Positions 1 through 7,966 of a stretch of 35,379 bases of DNA are shown here, piece by piece (the first letter of the stretch is position 1; each line of letters opens with the position of its first letter). Location of the stretch: NCBI GenBank assembly GCA_050944415.1, contig JBMNRA010000029.1:1-35379 (forward strand). The letters run 5' to 3'. The notes beneath the pieces were generated by a model. It was not told the DNA's origin, made no database searches, and worked only from the letters and a program-made list of their open reading frames with translations. The stretch is from Ruminococcus_G sp050944415. Lineage in GTDB: Bacteria; Bacillota; Clostridia; Lachnospirales; Lachnospiraceae. Both the position numbers and the translations under genes were made by a program.

Positions 1-90
1 CTAATTATCAACTGTGCGAAAGCATTTTCGGCAGAAAGCCTCCAAAAGAAAATGATGCTCCCAGAGATACCAGAAAACATTGAAGTGTGA
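1..90 (+). CDS. C-terminal tail of an unidentified gene (partial)
   Basis: Frame 1 is open from the window edge to a TGA at 88-90 and encodes a 29-residue tail ending in PEIPENIEV. It is followed directly by a perfect inverted repeat, as expected at a gene end. The tail is too short to assign to a family. The overlapping minus-strand frame (186 to 1) is also open but has a cysteine/histidine/phenylalanine-rich composition typical of a shadow frame, so I prefer the plus-strand reading. Confidence 0.3.
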   Translation, partial: LIINCAKAFSAESLQKKMMLPEIPENIEV

Positions 91-92
91 AA

Positions 93-129
93 AATGACCA
101 GGATTTCCGTTATGGAGAACCTGGTCATT
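93..129. terminator. Hairpin, possible bidirectional terminator
   Basis: AATGACCAGG (93-102) and CCTGGTCATT (120-129) form a perfect 10-bp inverted repeat around a 17-nt loop. On the + strand it lies 3 nt after the stop at 90 but has no following T run. Read on the - strand the stem is followed by a run of five T residues, closer to an intrinsic terminator. It could terminate transcription from either side. Confidence 0.45.
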
Positions 130-310
130 GCAGATTAATGAAAAAATGGTTTTAGCTTTAGAAGATGGACGGATTTTTATAACCATTGAAAGTAAGAATG
201 AGAATCATGAAGTCCTCTTCAGATAAAATGAAATGACATAAATATAAATCTCCTTTTTTCAAGACTAACACAAAGATAAGGCTTATACAAGCCGGATAGG
301 GGGATGTAAA
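130..310. other. AT-rich intergenic leader of the MATE gene
   Basis: No convincing gene is seen here. The stretch is AT-rich and must hold the promoter of the exporter gene. TTATAC at 283-288 could be a -10 element but lacks a good -35 partner at 16-18 nt. AGGGGG at 298-303 is the ribosome binding site of the following TTG start. Confidence 0.4.
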
Positions 311-1708
311 TTGACACGAATAAAAAAGGTAAAACAGATGGACTTGACACAAGGGATTATTTGGAAACAACTTTTGCTGTTTGCACTACCGCTTCTTGGA
401 TCCAGCTTTATCCAGCAGTTGTACAATACTGTGGATTTGTTGTTTGTTGGTAATTTTATTGGAAAAGAAGCTTCGGCAGCAGTAGGGGCCAGTAGTCTGA
501 TGATCACTTGCCTTGTGGGCTTTTTCAGTGGCATGAGTGTAGGATCTGGAGTGATATTGTCACAAAAAATAGGTGCCAAATCGGAAAGAGAGATTCATGA
601 CACTATTCATACTGCGGTGTGTCTGAGCTTCATTGGAGGAGTGACGCTCACAGTAATTGGATATTTGCTTGCTCCACATTTTATGCAGTGGATGAATACA
701 CCAGAGCAGATTATGCAATCAGCAGTATCCTATTTACGTATTTATTTTCTTAGTTTGACTTCTGTGATTATTTATAATATTGGTTCTGGATTAATCCGGG
801 CAATGGGGGATTCCAGGAGTCCGATGTTGATTCAATTAGCAGGCGGACTTGTCAATGTGGCAATGGATACGTTTTTTGTTGTTTGCTTCAAAAACGGTGT
901 AGAAGGTGTTGCGTGGGCAACGATGTTTTCTCAGACGGCAGCAGCAGGATCTGTTTTGTTTTATTTGGTTAGACAGAAGGGAAATTATCACTTATCTTTG
1001 AATAAACTTAAAATTCATGGGGCAATATGGAAAGATATTGTGAAGGTGGGTATCCCTGCTGGAATTCAATCTTTTGTAATTACATTATCGAATGTTTTTG
1101 CACAGTACTACATAAACAGTTTTTCGGTGGATGTAATTGCAGCATTTACGGCATATATCAAAGTGGAACTTCCTATTTATCTGCCAATTGTTGCCTTCGG
1201 ACAGGCAGTGACGACTTTTGTGGGACAAAATAAAGGTGCAGGTAATCAAGAGAGAATGGAAAAAGGAACATTTATCTGCGCAGGGCTTAGTGTTTGTATA
1301 ACATTGGTAATGAGCAGTCTCATGCTTGTATTTGGAAAATATGCATTCGGATTGTTTAATAAGGATGTCCAGGTTATAAATTATGGAATAGAAATTATTC
1401 ATATTTCATTTCCATTTTATTGGATCTATGCAATTTTGGAAGTAATAGCTTCTTCCCTGCGTGGAGAAGGAAAGTCTCTTCCGCCGATGGTAATAATTTT
1501 GTGTAATATATGTGTTTTGAGGACAGTTTTATTATGCTTAATTATGGGATTATATCATGATGTCAGGGGAATTGCAGTGACCTATCCGATTACCTGGAGT
1601 CTTACTGTGATTTGCCTTATGGCATATTATCTAATGCATAAGAAAATAAATAAATTAAAAAAGGGGGCGCGGAGAGTTCTTTATCAGGAAAGAGATACGA
1701 TTAAATGA
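311..1708 (+). CDS. MATE family multidrug/cation antiporter
   Basis: A 465-residue polytopic membrane protein of the MATE (multidrug and toxic compound extrusion) family, which exports cationic drugs or metabolites in exchange for Na+ or H+. The family pattern is clear near the N-terminus (DLTQGIIWKQLLLFALPLLG, then QQLYNTVDLLFVGNFIG) and again at the start of the second half (VGIPAGIQSFVITLSN), consistent with two six-helix bundles and normal family length. TTG at 311 is chosen because AGGGGG lies about 8 nt upstream; an ATG at 338 (MDLTQG) would also give a complete family protein but has a weaker site. The gene is visibly more AT-rich than everything after position 1930, which may mean separate acquisition. 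Substrate cannot be read from sequence. Confidence 0.9.
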   Translation: MTRIKKVKQMDLTQGIIWKQLLLFALPLLGSSFIQQLYNTVDLLFVGNFIGKEASAAVGASSLMITCLVGFFSGMSVGSGVILSQKIGAKSEREIHDTIHTAVCLSFIGGVTLTVIGYLLAPHFMQWMNTPEQIMQSAVSYLRIYFLSLTSVIIYNIGSGLIRAMGDSRSPMLIQLAGGLVNVAMDTFFVVCFKNGVEGVAWATMFSQTAAAGSVLFYLVRQKGNYHLSLNKLKIHGAIWKDIVKVGIPAGIQSFVITLSNVFAQYYINSFSVDVIAAFTAYIKVELPIYLPIVAFGQAVTTFVGQNKGAGNQERMEKGTFICAGLSVCITLVMSSLMLVFGKYAFGLFNKDVQVINYGIEIIHISFPFYWIYAILEVIASSLRGEGKSLPPMVIILCNICVLRTVLLCLIMGLYHDVRGIAVTYPITWSLTVICLMAYYLMHKKINKLKKGARRVLYQERDTIK

Positions 1709-1930
1709 TTGGAAACCCTTGTGATATCCCCCCCGGATAGGGATATCTAGAAATACAGCAGTGGCAGAGGCGCGCTTTAACAGCGAGTCTGTGCGGTTCT
1801 GGCCTGCGGCGTCCTGGCATCCAAAACCTACCGGTGCAATTCAGATACGGACAATACTTTACTTTTATTGTCAGATATATTAAGATAGGCACATGGAAAA
1901 GTTTTATTTATCAGGAAAACAGAGAAAGGA
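1709..1930. other. Intergenic region with short hairpin
   Basis: GATATCCC (1723-1730) and GGGATATC (1740-1747) form a perfect 8-bp stem with a 9-nt loop just after the MATE stop. No T run follows, so it is a weak terminator candidate. The part from about 1755 to 1850 is more GC-rich than either the MATE gene or the AT-rich stretch before 1930, marking a composition boundary. No gene or recognised RNA was seen. Confidence 0.35.
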
Positions 1931-2545
1931 ATGAATGTGAATATGTCTGAAGCGAGAGAAAATCCGGCTTTTCCGGAGGGAAAGACAGGGGAGAAGATGC
2001 TGGAAAGGATGAATAAAAGTCATGCGCCGCTGCGAGCGTTCGCTCTCCCGCTGCTGCCCTGGCGTCCGGCCATGCGGATTCTGGATGTGGGCTGCGGCGG
2101 CGGAGCGACGATTGCGGAAATGCTGGAACGGTCACCGGAAAGTGTCATTGACGGTATCGATTATTCGGAAGTCAGTGTCCGGCAGTCAGAAGAGATGAAT
2201 CGGAAGTATCTGGGGACGCGATGCAGTGTCTGCCAGGCGGATGCGGCGGATCTTCCTTTTCCGGAGAATACCTATGATCTTGTGACAGCTATGGAAACGG
2301 TCTATTTCTGGCCGGATGCAGACAGAGCATTTGCGGAGATACTGCGGGTTCTGAAGCCTTCAGGCATATTCGCGGTGATCAATGAGGGAAGTGACCCGGA
2401 GAAATGCGACTGGCCGCCTGTGGATGGATTTATGAAAATCTATCTTCCGGAAGAACTTACGGCGCTTATGACGAAAGCAGGTTTTCGCGAAACAAAGGTA
2501 TATCATGGACAGGGACAGATCATCTGCGTGGTCGGAGTAAAATGA
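1931..2545 (+). CDS. Class I SAM-dependent methyltransferase
   Basis: A 204-residue soluble methyltransferase of the Methyltransf_11 type. Motif I, the SAM-binding glycine loop, is RILDVGCGGG at about residues 49-58. The acidic end of strand 2 is DGIDYS, motif II/III is QADAADLPFPENTYDLV, and the post-motif region is LRVLKPSG. The length suits a small-molecule methyltransferase with little extra substrate-binding structure. ATG 1931 has AGAAAGGA just upstream; the in-frame ATG at 1943 is an alternative. It stands alone between the MATE gene and a tRNA, so context gives no substrate. Confidence 0.85.
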   Translation: MNVNMSEARENPAFPEGKTGEKMLERMNKSHAPLRAFALPLLPWRPAMRILDVGCGGGATIAEMLERSPESVIDGIDYSEVSVRQSEEMNRKYLGTRCSVCQADAADLPFPENTYDLVTAMETVYFWPDADRAFAEILRVLKPSGIFAVINEGSDPEKCDWPPVDGFMKIYLPEELTALMTKAGFRETKVYHGQGQIICVVGVK

Positions 2546-2603
2546 CCGTTCTCTGGAGATAAAGGAGCGGAAACAAAAAAATCAAAAAAAATGAAAAAAA
2601 TAC

Positions 2604-2632
2604 TTGCAAAACGCAAAAAAGTAGGGTATTAT
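2604..2632 (+). promoter_or_regulatory. Promoter of tRNA-Glu
   Basis: TTGCAA (2604-2609), a 17-nt spacer, then TATTAT (2627-2632). Predicted transcription start is near 2639, about 15 nt before the mature tRNA. An A-rich stretch upstream (2574-2600) could act as an UP element, as is common for stable-RNA promoters. Confidence 0.7.
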
Positions 2633-2653
2633 ATATAAGCGCGAGTGAGTTAC

Positions 2654-2725
2654 GGTCTGTTGGTCAAGCGGTTAAGACGCCGCCCTCTCACGGCGGAAAC
2701 AGGGGTTCGATTCCCCTACAGACTG
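2654..2725 (+). tRNA. tRNA-Glu (anticodon CTC)
   Basis: A complete 72-nt cloverleaf. Acceptor GGTCTGT (2654-2660) pairs with ACAGACT (2718-2724) with one terminal G-T, and the discriminator is G2725. The anticodon stem is CCGCC/GGCGG around loop CTCTCAC, with anticodon CTC at 2687-2689 reading GAG. The T arm contains GGTTCGATTCC. No CCA is encoded. The CTC isoacceptor is a single gene here, with its own promoter and terminator. Confidence 0.95.
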
Positions 2726-2728
2726 TTG

Positions 2729-2777
2729 AAATCCAGAGATGAGCATGCGGATGTGAATATCTCTGGATTTTATTTTA
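2729..2777 (+). terminator. Intrinsic terminator after tRNA-Glu
   Basis: AAATCCAGAGAT (2729-2740) and ATCTCTGGATTT (2759-2770) are perfect 12-nt complements with an 18-nt loop, followed by TATTTTA. It sits 4 nt after the tRNA. Confidence 0.85.
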
Positions 2778-2820
2778 CCCTTTATCAAGAACATGTGTTC
2801 TGATTTTCAATTCCGATAAT

Positions 2821-2848
2821 TTGACGGGGAAGGAAAGTATGATATAAT
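2821..2848 (+). promoter_or_regulatory. Promoter of the kinase unit
   Basis: TTGACG (2821-2826), 16-nt spacer, TATAAT (2843-2848). The predicted start of transcription near 2855 rules out the upstream TTG at 2853 as a translation start and supports GTG 2877. Confidence 0.75.
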
Positions 2849-2876
2849 ACCCTTGAATTATATGATAGGGGGAGAA

Positions 2877-5663
2877 GTGAGTACGTTCAGTTATCAGTTA
2901 AAGCCGGGAACTGTTCTGGATGAACGGTACCGGATTGAAGAAACAATTGGAGAAGGCGGTTTCGGCATTACTTATCTGGGAATTAATGTTCACCAGGGAG
3001 AGAAAGTGGCCATAAAAGAGTTCTTCTGGAAAAGCTTTATGGGACGAAACACCCGGGGAACCAGCGAGGTGTTTTTAAGCCGTGAGGAAGACCGGAAGGA
3101 TTATGAGCACCAGAAAAAGCGTTTCTTAAGGGAAGCCCGCATTATCCGGGAGTTTGCCGGAGAACCGGGAATCGTCCAGGTGAAGGACTATTTTGAGGAG
3201 AACGGAACGGCCTATATTGTCATGGAGTTTCTGGAGGGCCGGACGCTGAAACAGTATATGAAGGACGGACAGCCGCTGGAGGCGGAACAGGCCTTCCGCA
3301 TGCTGCTGCCGCTGATGGAGACTTTGAAGAAAATCCACAGTTACGGGATGATCCACCGGGATATCAGCCCGGATAACATCATGGTCGGCGAAGACGGTAC
3401 ACTGACGCTGATTGATTTCGGGGCGGCCAGGGATTTCTGGAAACTTGCGGAAGAAAGCCGATCCGTGATTTTAAAGGGCGGATATGCCGCCTGTGAGCAA
3501 TATGACCGGCATGGAAGGCTGGGACCATGGACGGATATTTATGGTTTGTGTGCTGTTCTTTATTTCTGTATTACGGGAAACGCGCCGGAGGACGCTTTTC
3601 AGCGGATGCTTCATGATGAACTGGCAACGCCGAAGGAACTGGGGATAAGGATAGAGCCAGGCCTGGAAAAAATCCTGCTGAAAGGCCTCTCTGTGGATAT
3701 TTCTTCCCGATATCAGAATATGGAAGTTTTTATTGCGGAGGTGTGGGAGCATGTACGGGAAAGGGATCCGAAGGAAATCCGGAAAAGATGGATGATCCGG
3801 GGAGGAATCCTGACGGTCTGTTTCTGTGCTGCTTTCGGCATTGGATTCTGGTACTACCAAAGTCATCTGGAACAGTTCAAGTTTCGTGATACGGATACGC
3901 TGCATCTGACCTTCTCCCGGCCTGACAGCATTACAGATGAGGCGTATGAAAAACTGCTGGAAACTTTTGAGAAACGGACGGAAATCATTGCCGGTGAGAA
4001 TAACCATATCATAGAGACTGATGAGGATGAATTCCGGGCGGTGATTCCGTCAGAACCCTATAAAGATATGATTGAGAAAGATGTTTCCGGTCTGGTCGAT
4101 ACGGAAGAGCTGCTGGCTTTGACGCTGGCGGCATCCGGGCGGGTTTCGCTGGATAAGTTTGAACTTTCTTCTGAAAATGTGGAACGTGCGGAAATCAAAC
4201 GGGGCCAGGTCGAAGGCTATGTTTCAGAATATATCACCGGGGACGACTATTATTATCTGGAACTGAAGGTGACGGATACTCTTGCCCGGCAGCTGGAAAG
4301 CATTGATGAAGGGAGAGAAACACCGGGAATTCATCTGTATATGGACAGAAGCTGGAGCGGGGAGATGGGGATGACAGGTGTGATGGATCATGCGAGCATG
4401 GTATATGACACAGAGGATTATTCTACTTTTTATCTGATTTGTTATGTCCAGGATCCTGTTTTTTATGAAACCATACGTTATGATATCACTCATGCGCCTT
4501 ACGAAAAGAAAATCAGCGGAGCTTTTCTGCCTCCGGCCACATGGGAAGAAGCGGATGCGTCTTTGCTTGCGGGGGAGTACCAGGTGAATGAGGAAAAAAT
4601 TTCAGATCCTGCTTTTTATGTGACTTATCTGCCCGGTGTCAGCGATCAGGATATGCCAAAGGGACAGTGGCACAACACGGTTTCTGATTTTAAGACAATG
4701 CTGGATACCCTGGAAATTCCCTATGCGTTTGGAGTTTCAAAGATAAGGGAACACGACATTATCATAAAGATTTCAAAGGAAAATCTTTATCTGGAACTTA
4801 TGGATATGCTGACGGAGAAAAATCTGGAGGTTTCCGGCCAAAAAGGAAAAAGGTATCATTATTTCAATGCAGGTTATAACGATAACTTTGAAATGCAGGA
4901 GGAAAAGGAACCGTATCTGTGGAAGATGCACTTTATTTCGGAATATGAACAGGAAGATCTTTATGAAGAGACACAGGAAGCGCTGCAGGAAAACGGCAGC
5001 AGCACGCTGTATTTTAAGGCGGGGGACTATATTCTGGCCAAAACTCTCCTGACGGATCCGGTTGATAAGGGAATTTTCCGGTTTTCTGATATAAATCTGG
5101 CAAACGGCAGACTTTCCGGAGAAACGCTGTACCGGTTTGCGCATGCGCTGATTTTTGAAATAACCAACAGCAGCAGCTATACCTTGGGCGGACTCACGCT
5201 TACGGATGAGAACGGAAATTTTCAGACGGATGAGAATATGATGCCATATCGCGTGCTGAAACGGGAGCAGATGGAAGAAGTAAGAAAAGCGGCAAAAGAA
5301 CTGGATGAAAATATTCAGGTGGAGGATTCCCTGGATATGAGAAGCCTGTTCCTCTCTTTTCCCAAACGCGAAGAGGAGGATTACGCGGTATATGTAGCGC
5401 AAACGGCAGAAAAGCTGTTTGAACAATGCGGCCTGCTGGACGGAGAAATTCCTTATGTTCGCGTCTATATTGAAGATGAGACCCTGAAAGGAGGGGAAAA
5501 GCTCCGTTTTGATTTTTTCCTGACGGACGATGAAAGTCTTATGGTAGAAGTAGGTGAGTCCTGGAGGGAAGCGTATCAGCCCCGGCTGGAAGCGTATTTT
5601 GAAAGGGATGAATTTTACCGGCAGTTTATGGAAACGGATAATCTGACCTTCTATGAAAACTGA
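2877..5663 (+). CDS. Membrane Hanks-type Ser/Thr protein kinase with large extracytoplasmic region
   Basis: A 928-residue protein from GTG 2877, chosen because AGGGGGAG lies just upstream and the promoter excludes the earlier TTG. The kinase domain spans about 18-285: glycine loop GEGGFG (25-30), lysine K47 in VAIK, catalytic HRD at 160-162, DFG at 180-182. All key residues are present, so it should be active. A single membrane helix lies near 309-328, placing about 600 residues outside. That part begins with LHLTFSRPDSITDEAYEKLL and later GVYVSEY-like and YYLELKVTDTLARQ segments that recall the P1 ectodomain of SecD; this is a by-eye resemblance only. There are no PASTA repeats, unlike PrkC/Stk1. 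It is followed 18 nt later by an unknown gene, probably its partner or substrate. Confidence 0.88.
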   Translation: MSTFSYQLKPGTVLDERYRIEETIGEGGFGITYLGINVHQGEKVAIKEFFWKSFMGRNTRGTSEVFLSREEDRKDYEHQKKRFLREARIIREFAGEPGIVQVKDYFEENGTAYIVMEFLEGRTLKQYMKDGQPLEAEQAFRMLLPLMETLKKIHSYGMIHRDISPDNIMVGEDGTLTLIDFGAARDFWKLAEESRSVILKGGYAACEQYDRHGRLGPWTDIYGLCAVLYFCITGNAPEDAFQRMLHDELATPKELGIRIEPGLEKILLKGLSVDISSRYQNMEVFIAEVWEHVRERDPKEIRKRWMIRGGILTVCFCAAFGIGFWYYQSHLEQFKFRDTDTLHLTFSRPDSITDEAYEKLLETFEKRTEIIAGENNHIIETDEDEFRAVIPSEPYKDMIEKDVSGLVDTEELLALTLAASGRVSLDKFELSSENVERAEIKRGQVEGYVSEYITGDDYYYLELKVTDTLARQLESIDEGRETPGIHLYMDRSWSGEMGMTGVMDHASMVYDTEDYSTFYLICYVQDPVFYETIRYDITHAPYEKKISGAFLPPATWEEADASLLAGEYQVNEEKISDPAFYVTYLPGVSDQDMPKGQWHNTVSDFKTMLDTLEIPYAFGVSKIREHDIIIKISKENLYLELMDMLTEKNLEVSGQKGKRYHYFNAGYNDNFEMQEEKEPYLWKMHFISEYEQEDLYEETQEALQENGSSTLYFKAGDYILAKTLLTDPVDKGIFRFSDINLANGRLSGETLYRFAHALIFEITNSSSYTLGGLTLTDENGNFQTDENMMPYRVLKREQMEEVRKAAKELDENIQVEDSLDMRSLFLSFPKREEEDYAVYVAQTAEKLFEQCGLLDGEIPYVRVYIEDETLKGGEKLRFDFFLTDDESLMVEVGESWREAYQPRLEAYFERDEFYRQFMETDNLTFYEN

Positions 5664-5681
5664 GTAAGGGGTGAAAGTATA

Positions 5682-7052
5682 ATGAAAAAGAATAAAACCT
5701 CTGTCTTTGAACAGATGATTCAGGATATCTTAAACGCTCCTCTGGGGGAGCAGATGCTGGAGGAGTGCATGTCCGCCAATACGGCGGTGATGCGAAAAGT
5801 TCCGCTGCGATACCGGCTGATTGCCCTGGCCTTTATACGCGGAGAATCTTTAGAAGAGCTGAATGAAAAACTGGCTGCCGAAGGATGTGCCAGGCTGTAC
5901 TCCAGAAGCTTCTGGGAAGCCAGTCTGATTTTTGCCTTTCTCCATGGCCTCTCTTATGACAGATGGAAGGAACTTCAGGAGCTTTGCCGGTCTCTGAGGG
6001 ACAGCTGTCCGCCGGGAGAAAAGTATTTTGACGGACAGATTACGTTAAAGGAGCTGAAACGATATCTGGATGATAATTCCCGGAAGGAAGATCAGCAGCT
6101 CTATACGAAACATCTTACGAGGACTCTGGAGAATAAGATTGCCTGCCTTGACAGCGGCAAGGAAGATTTTCAGCAGTTTTTAAATACCAATATCCAGTCT
6201 TTCAGTCCTGTGCGGGAGAAAAGCAGGTATTATTTCTGTAAATATCTGTATTATTATCTGGAAGGGAAGATGCGGCAATATCTGGACGGTCTGGGAGATT
6301 CGTCCGGAGAACAGGACGGCCTGGCGGAACTTGCAGTATTTAAAGGTGTGACTCAGTTAAAGAGGAAGAAGAGGACACGGGAGGAGACAGAAGAATTTCT
6401 GAGAGAAGCAGGGATTTCCTGCCGGGAAATTTTTGATGATTTCAATTACTTTTATTTCGGATATGTATCGCTGGACTGGCTGGAGGTACTGATGGAATAC
6501 TATGGTGACGTGGAGAAGCTTCCTGAGGACAGAAAGGGGAGACTGGCGGAATCTCTGCGCCATTATTATCCAAAACTGAAGCATCTGAATAATGAGGAAG
6601 TGCTGAACTGGCAGATAGAAAAAAACCGCAGAGAAGAAGAGGAACTGGATAAGATTTATTCTCTGGACAGCAGGGACAGAGGATATCAGAGAAACCGTTC
6701 CGGGGAGAATACGGTGCGCAAATATATCAAAGGGACTCTGGATCTGGATCGGACCGCTTTCATCTGCTTCCTTGTTTTCTTTGGGAAAGCTTTAGGATCA
6801 TTGTCTTCGCTTTCGATTACGGAGGAACGGTTAGATGAGATCCTTCTGGAATGCGGTTTCTCAAAGCTGGTAAAGAAACATGCCTTTGATGACTTCATCC
6901 TGCGCTATCTGGAAAGCGACGATCCGGCAGACCTCTTGATGGAAGAGGTTACCCGATACGCGCAGAATGAGGAGAATTTCTTCTTCTATAATGTATATAA
7001 AGATTCCAGGAACTATCAGCAGGAGTACCGGAAGATCATGGGAGTGGACTGA
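5682..7052 (+). CDS. Unknown helical protein encoded next to the kinase
   Basis: I do not recognise this 456-residue protein. It starts at ATG 5682 with AAGGGGTGA at the right distance, 18 nt after the kinase stop, so it is very likely co-transcribed and co-translated. It has no signal peptide and no membrane helix, and is rich in charged helical sequence. A central stretch (about 180-300) is Tyr/Phe-rich, and a basic-acidic segment follows (KNRREEEEL). The last 110 residues (from TVRKYIKG to the end) look like a compact helical domain of the kind often seen near Hanks kinases in Clostridia, where a small helical module is paired with the kinase; this is an impression rather than an assignment. 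Candidate kinase substrate or adaptor. Confidence 0.8.
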   Translation: MKKNKTSVFEQMIQDILNAPLGEQMLEECMSANTAVMRKVPLRYRLIALAFIRGESLEELNEKLAAEGCARLYSRSFWEASLIFAFLHGLSYDRWKELQELCRSLRDSCPPGEKYFDGQITLKELKRYLDDNSRKEDQQLYTKHLTRTLENKIACLDSGKEDFQQFLNTNIQSFSPVREKSRYYFCKYLYYYLEGKMRQYLDGLGDSSGEQDGLAELAVFKGVTQLKRKKRTREETEEFLREAGISCREIFDDFNYFYFGYVSLDWLEVLMEYYGDVEKLPEDRKGRLAESLRHYYPKLKHLNNEEVLNWQIEKNRREEEELDKIYSLDSRDRGYQRNRSGENTVRKYIKGTLDLDRTAFICFLVFFGKALGSLSSLSITEERLDEILLECGFSKLVKKHAFDDFILRYLESDDPADLLMEEVTRYAQNEENFFFYNVYKDSRNYQQEYRKIMGVD

Positions 7053-7070
7053 AGGTTTGGAAAGGGACGT

Positions 7071-7098
7071 TTGCGCAAATTGGAAAATATGGTATAAT
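7071..7098 (+). promoter_or_regulatory. Promoter of HAD-parE-parC unit
   Basis: TTGCGC (7071-7076), 16-nt spacer, TATAAT (7093-7098). An in-frame ATG at 7097 falls inside the -10 box, so it cannot be the start on this transcript. Confidence 0.7.
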
Positions 7099-7120
7099 GA
7101 GCGCTGGTGAGGATGAAAAC

Positions 7121-7948
7121 ATGGAGATAAAACTGATTGCGATTGACCTGGACGGTACGCTTCTGGATGGAGAATGCGTGTTCCGGGAAGAGAACAGAAT
7201 AATGATTCGGAGAGCTTTGAAGGCCGGATACTGTGTAGTTCCGACTACAGGCAGAAGCTTTCAGAATGCCAGATATGAAATTTTTAAAAATTTTGATGAG
7301 CTGCCCTATTATATCAATGCCAACGGAACCGTTGTTACCGATGGAAAAACGGAAGAAGTTCTCTATACTGCCAGTTTTCCTCCGGGAATGGCAGGGAAAA
7401 TCTACCGTCTGTGTAAAGAATATAAAACGTATATAGAGCCCTATGCCGGACGCTATGCTTTTATGGAGCAGGAGGGAATTGACCATCTGTACCGGAGCGG
7501 GCTGCCGTTATCTTACTGTGAACAGTTGATGCGCACCAATATTTTATGTGAGAACATGGAAAAGGAAATTGAGGAGGGGGAATACCCGGTCAGCAAGTTT
7601 CATATCGTGTGTGAATCCATCGGGGAAAAAGAAATTCTGAAAGCCAGGATTGCTGCAATTCCGGGATTATATCCCATATCCGTGGTTGATCAGAACATAG
7701 AAGTGGTATATCAGAAAAAGAGTAAGAGGGACGGCCTGAAGTTTCTGTGCGATTATCTTGGAATTTCCAGAGAAAATGTAATGGCTCTGGGAGACAGCAG
7801 CAATGATGTGGAAATGCTGGAGTGGGCCGGATGTTCCGTCGCCATGGGAAATGCTTCGGATCAGGTGAAGCAGACGGCAGAATACGTGACGGACTCTAAT
7901 GATAATGGCGGGGTGGCGAAAGCCCTTCAGCATTTTTTGAAGATATAG
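7121..7948 (+). CDS. Cof-type HAD-IIB family phosphatase
   Basis: A 275-residue haloacid-dehalogenase-type hydrolase that would remove phosphate from sugar phosphates or nucleotides/flavin phosphates in the cytoplasm. Motif I is DLDGT with nucleophile D9 and acid/base D11. Motif II is the T in PTTGRS, motif III is the lysine of KSKRDGLKFL, and motif IV is LGDSSNDVEML. The C2B cap lies between motifs II and III. Start ATG 7121 is chosen over 7097 because 7097 lies in the promoter -10 and GGTGAGGA precedes 7121. It ends 18 nt before the topoisomerase genes and probably shares their transcript. Confidence 0.92.
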   Translation: MEIKLIAIDLDGTLLDGECVFREENRIMIRRALKAGYCVVPTTGRSFQNARYEIFKNFDELPYYINANGTVVTDGKTEEVLYTASFPPGMAGKIYRLCKEYKTYIEPYAGRYAFMEQEGIDHLYRSGLPLSYCEQLMRTNILCENMEKEIEEGEYPVSKFHIVCESIGEKEILKARIAAIPGLYPISVVDQNIEVVYQKKSKRDGLKFLCDYLGISRENVMALGDSSNDVEMLEWAGCSVAMGNASDQVKQTAEYVTDSNDNGGVAKALQHFLKI

Positions 7949-7966
7949 ATTGACCGGAGGAACAAA

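Noticed and set aside
1..186. Minus-strand 61-residue open frame at the window start
   Set aside because: Composition is that of a shadow frame, no ribosome binding site is seen, and the plus-strand tail ending at 90 followed by a hairpin is a simpler reading.
1723..1747. Hairpin after the MATE gene as an intrinsic terminator
   Set aside because: The 8-bp stem is not followed by a T run on either strand, so I keep it only as a hairpin.
4773..5426. Minus-strand 217-codon frame opposite the kinase ectodomain
   Set aside because: Phe/Arg/Gln-rich shadow without start signals; the sense strand is a continuous long gene.
7097..7120. ATG 7097 as the start of the HAD phosphatase
   Set aside because: It lies inside the TATAAT box of the promoter; ATG 7121 has a proper ribosome binding site and gives the family N-terminus.
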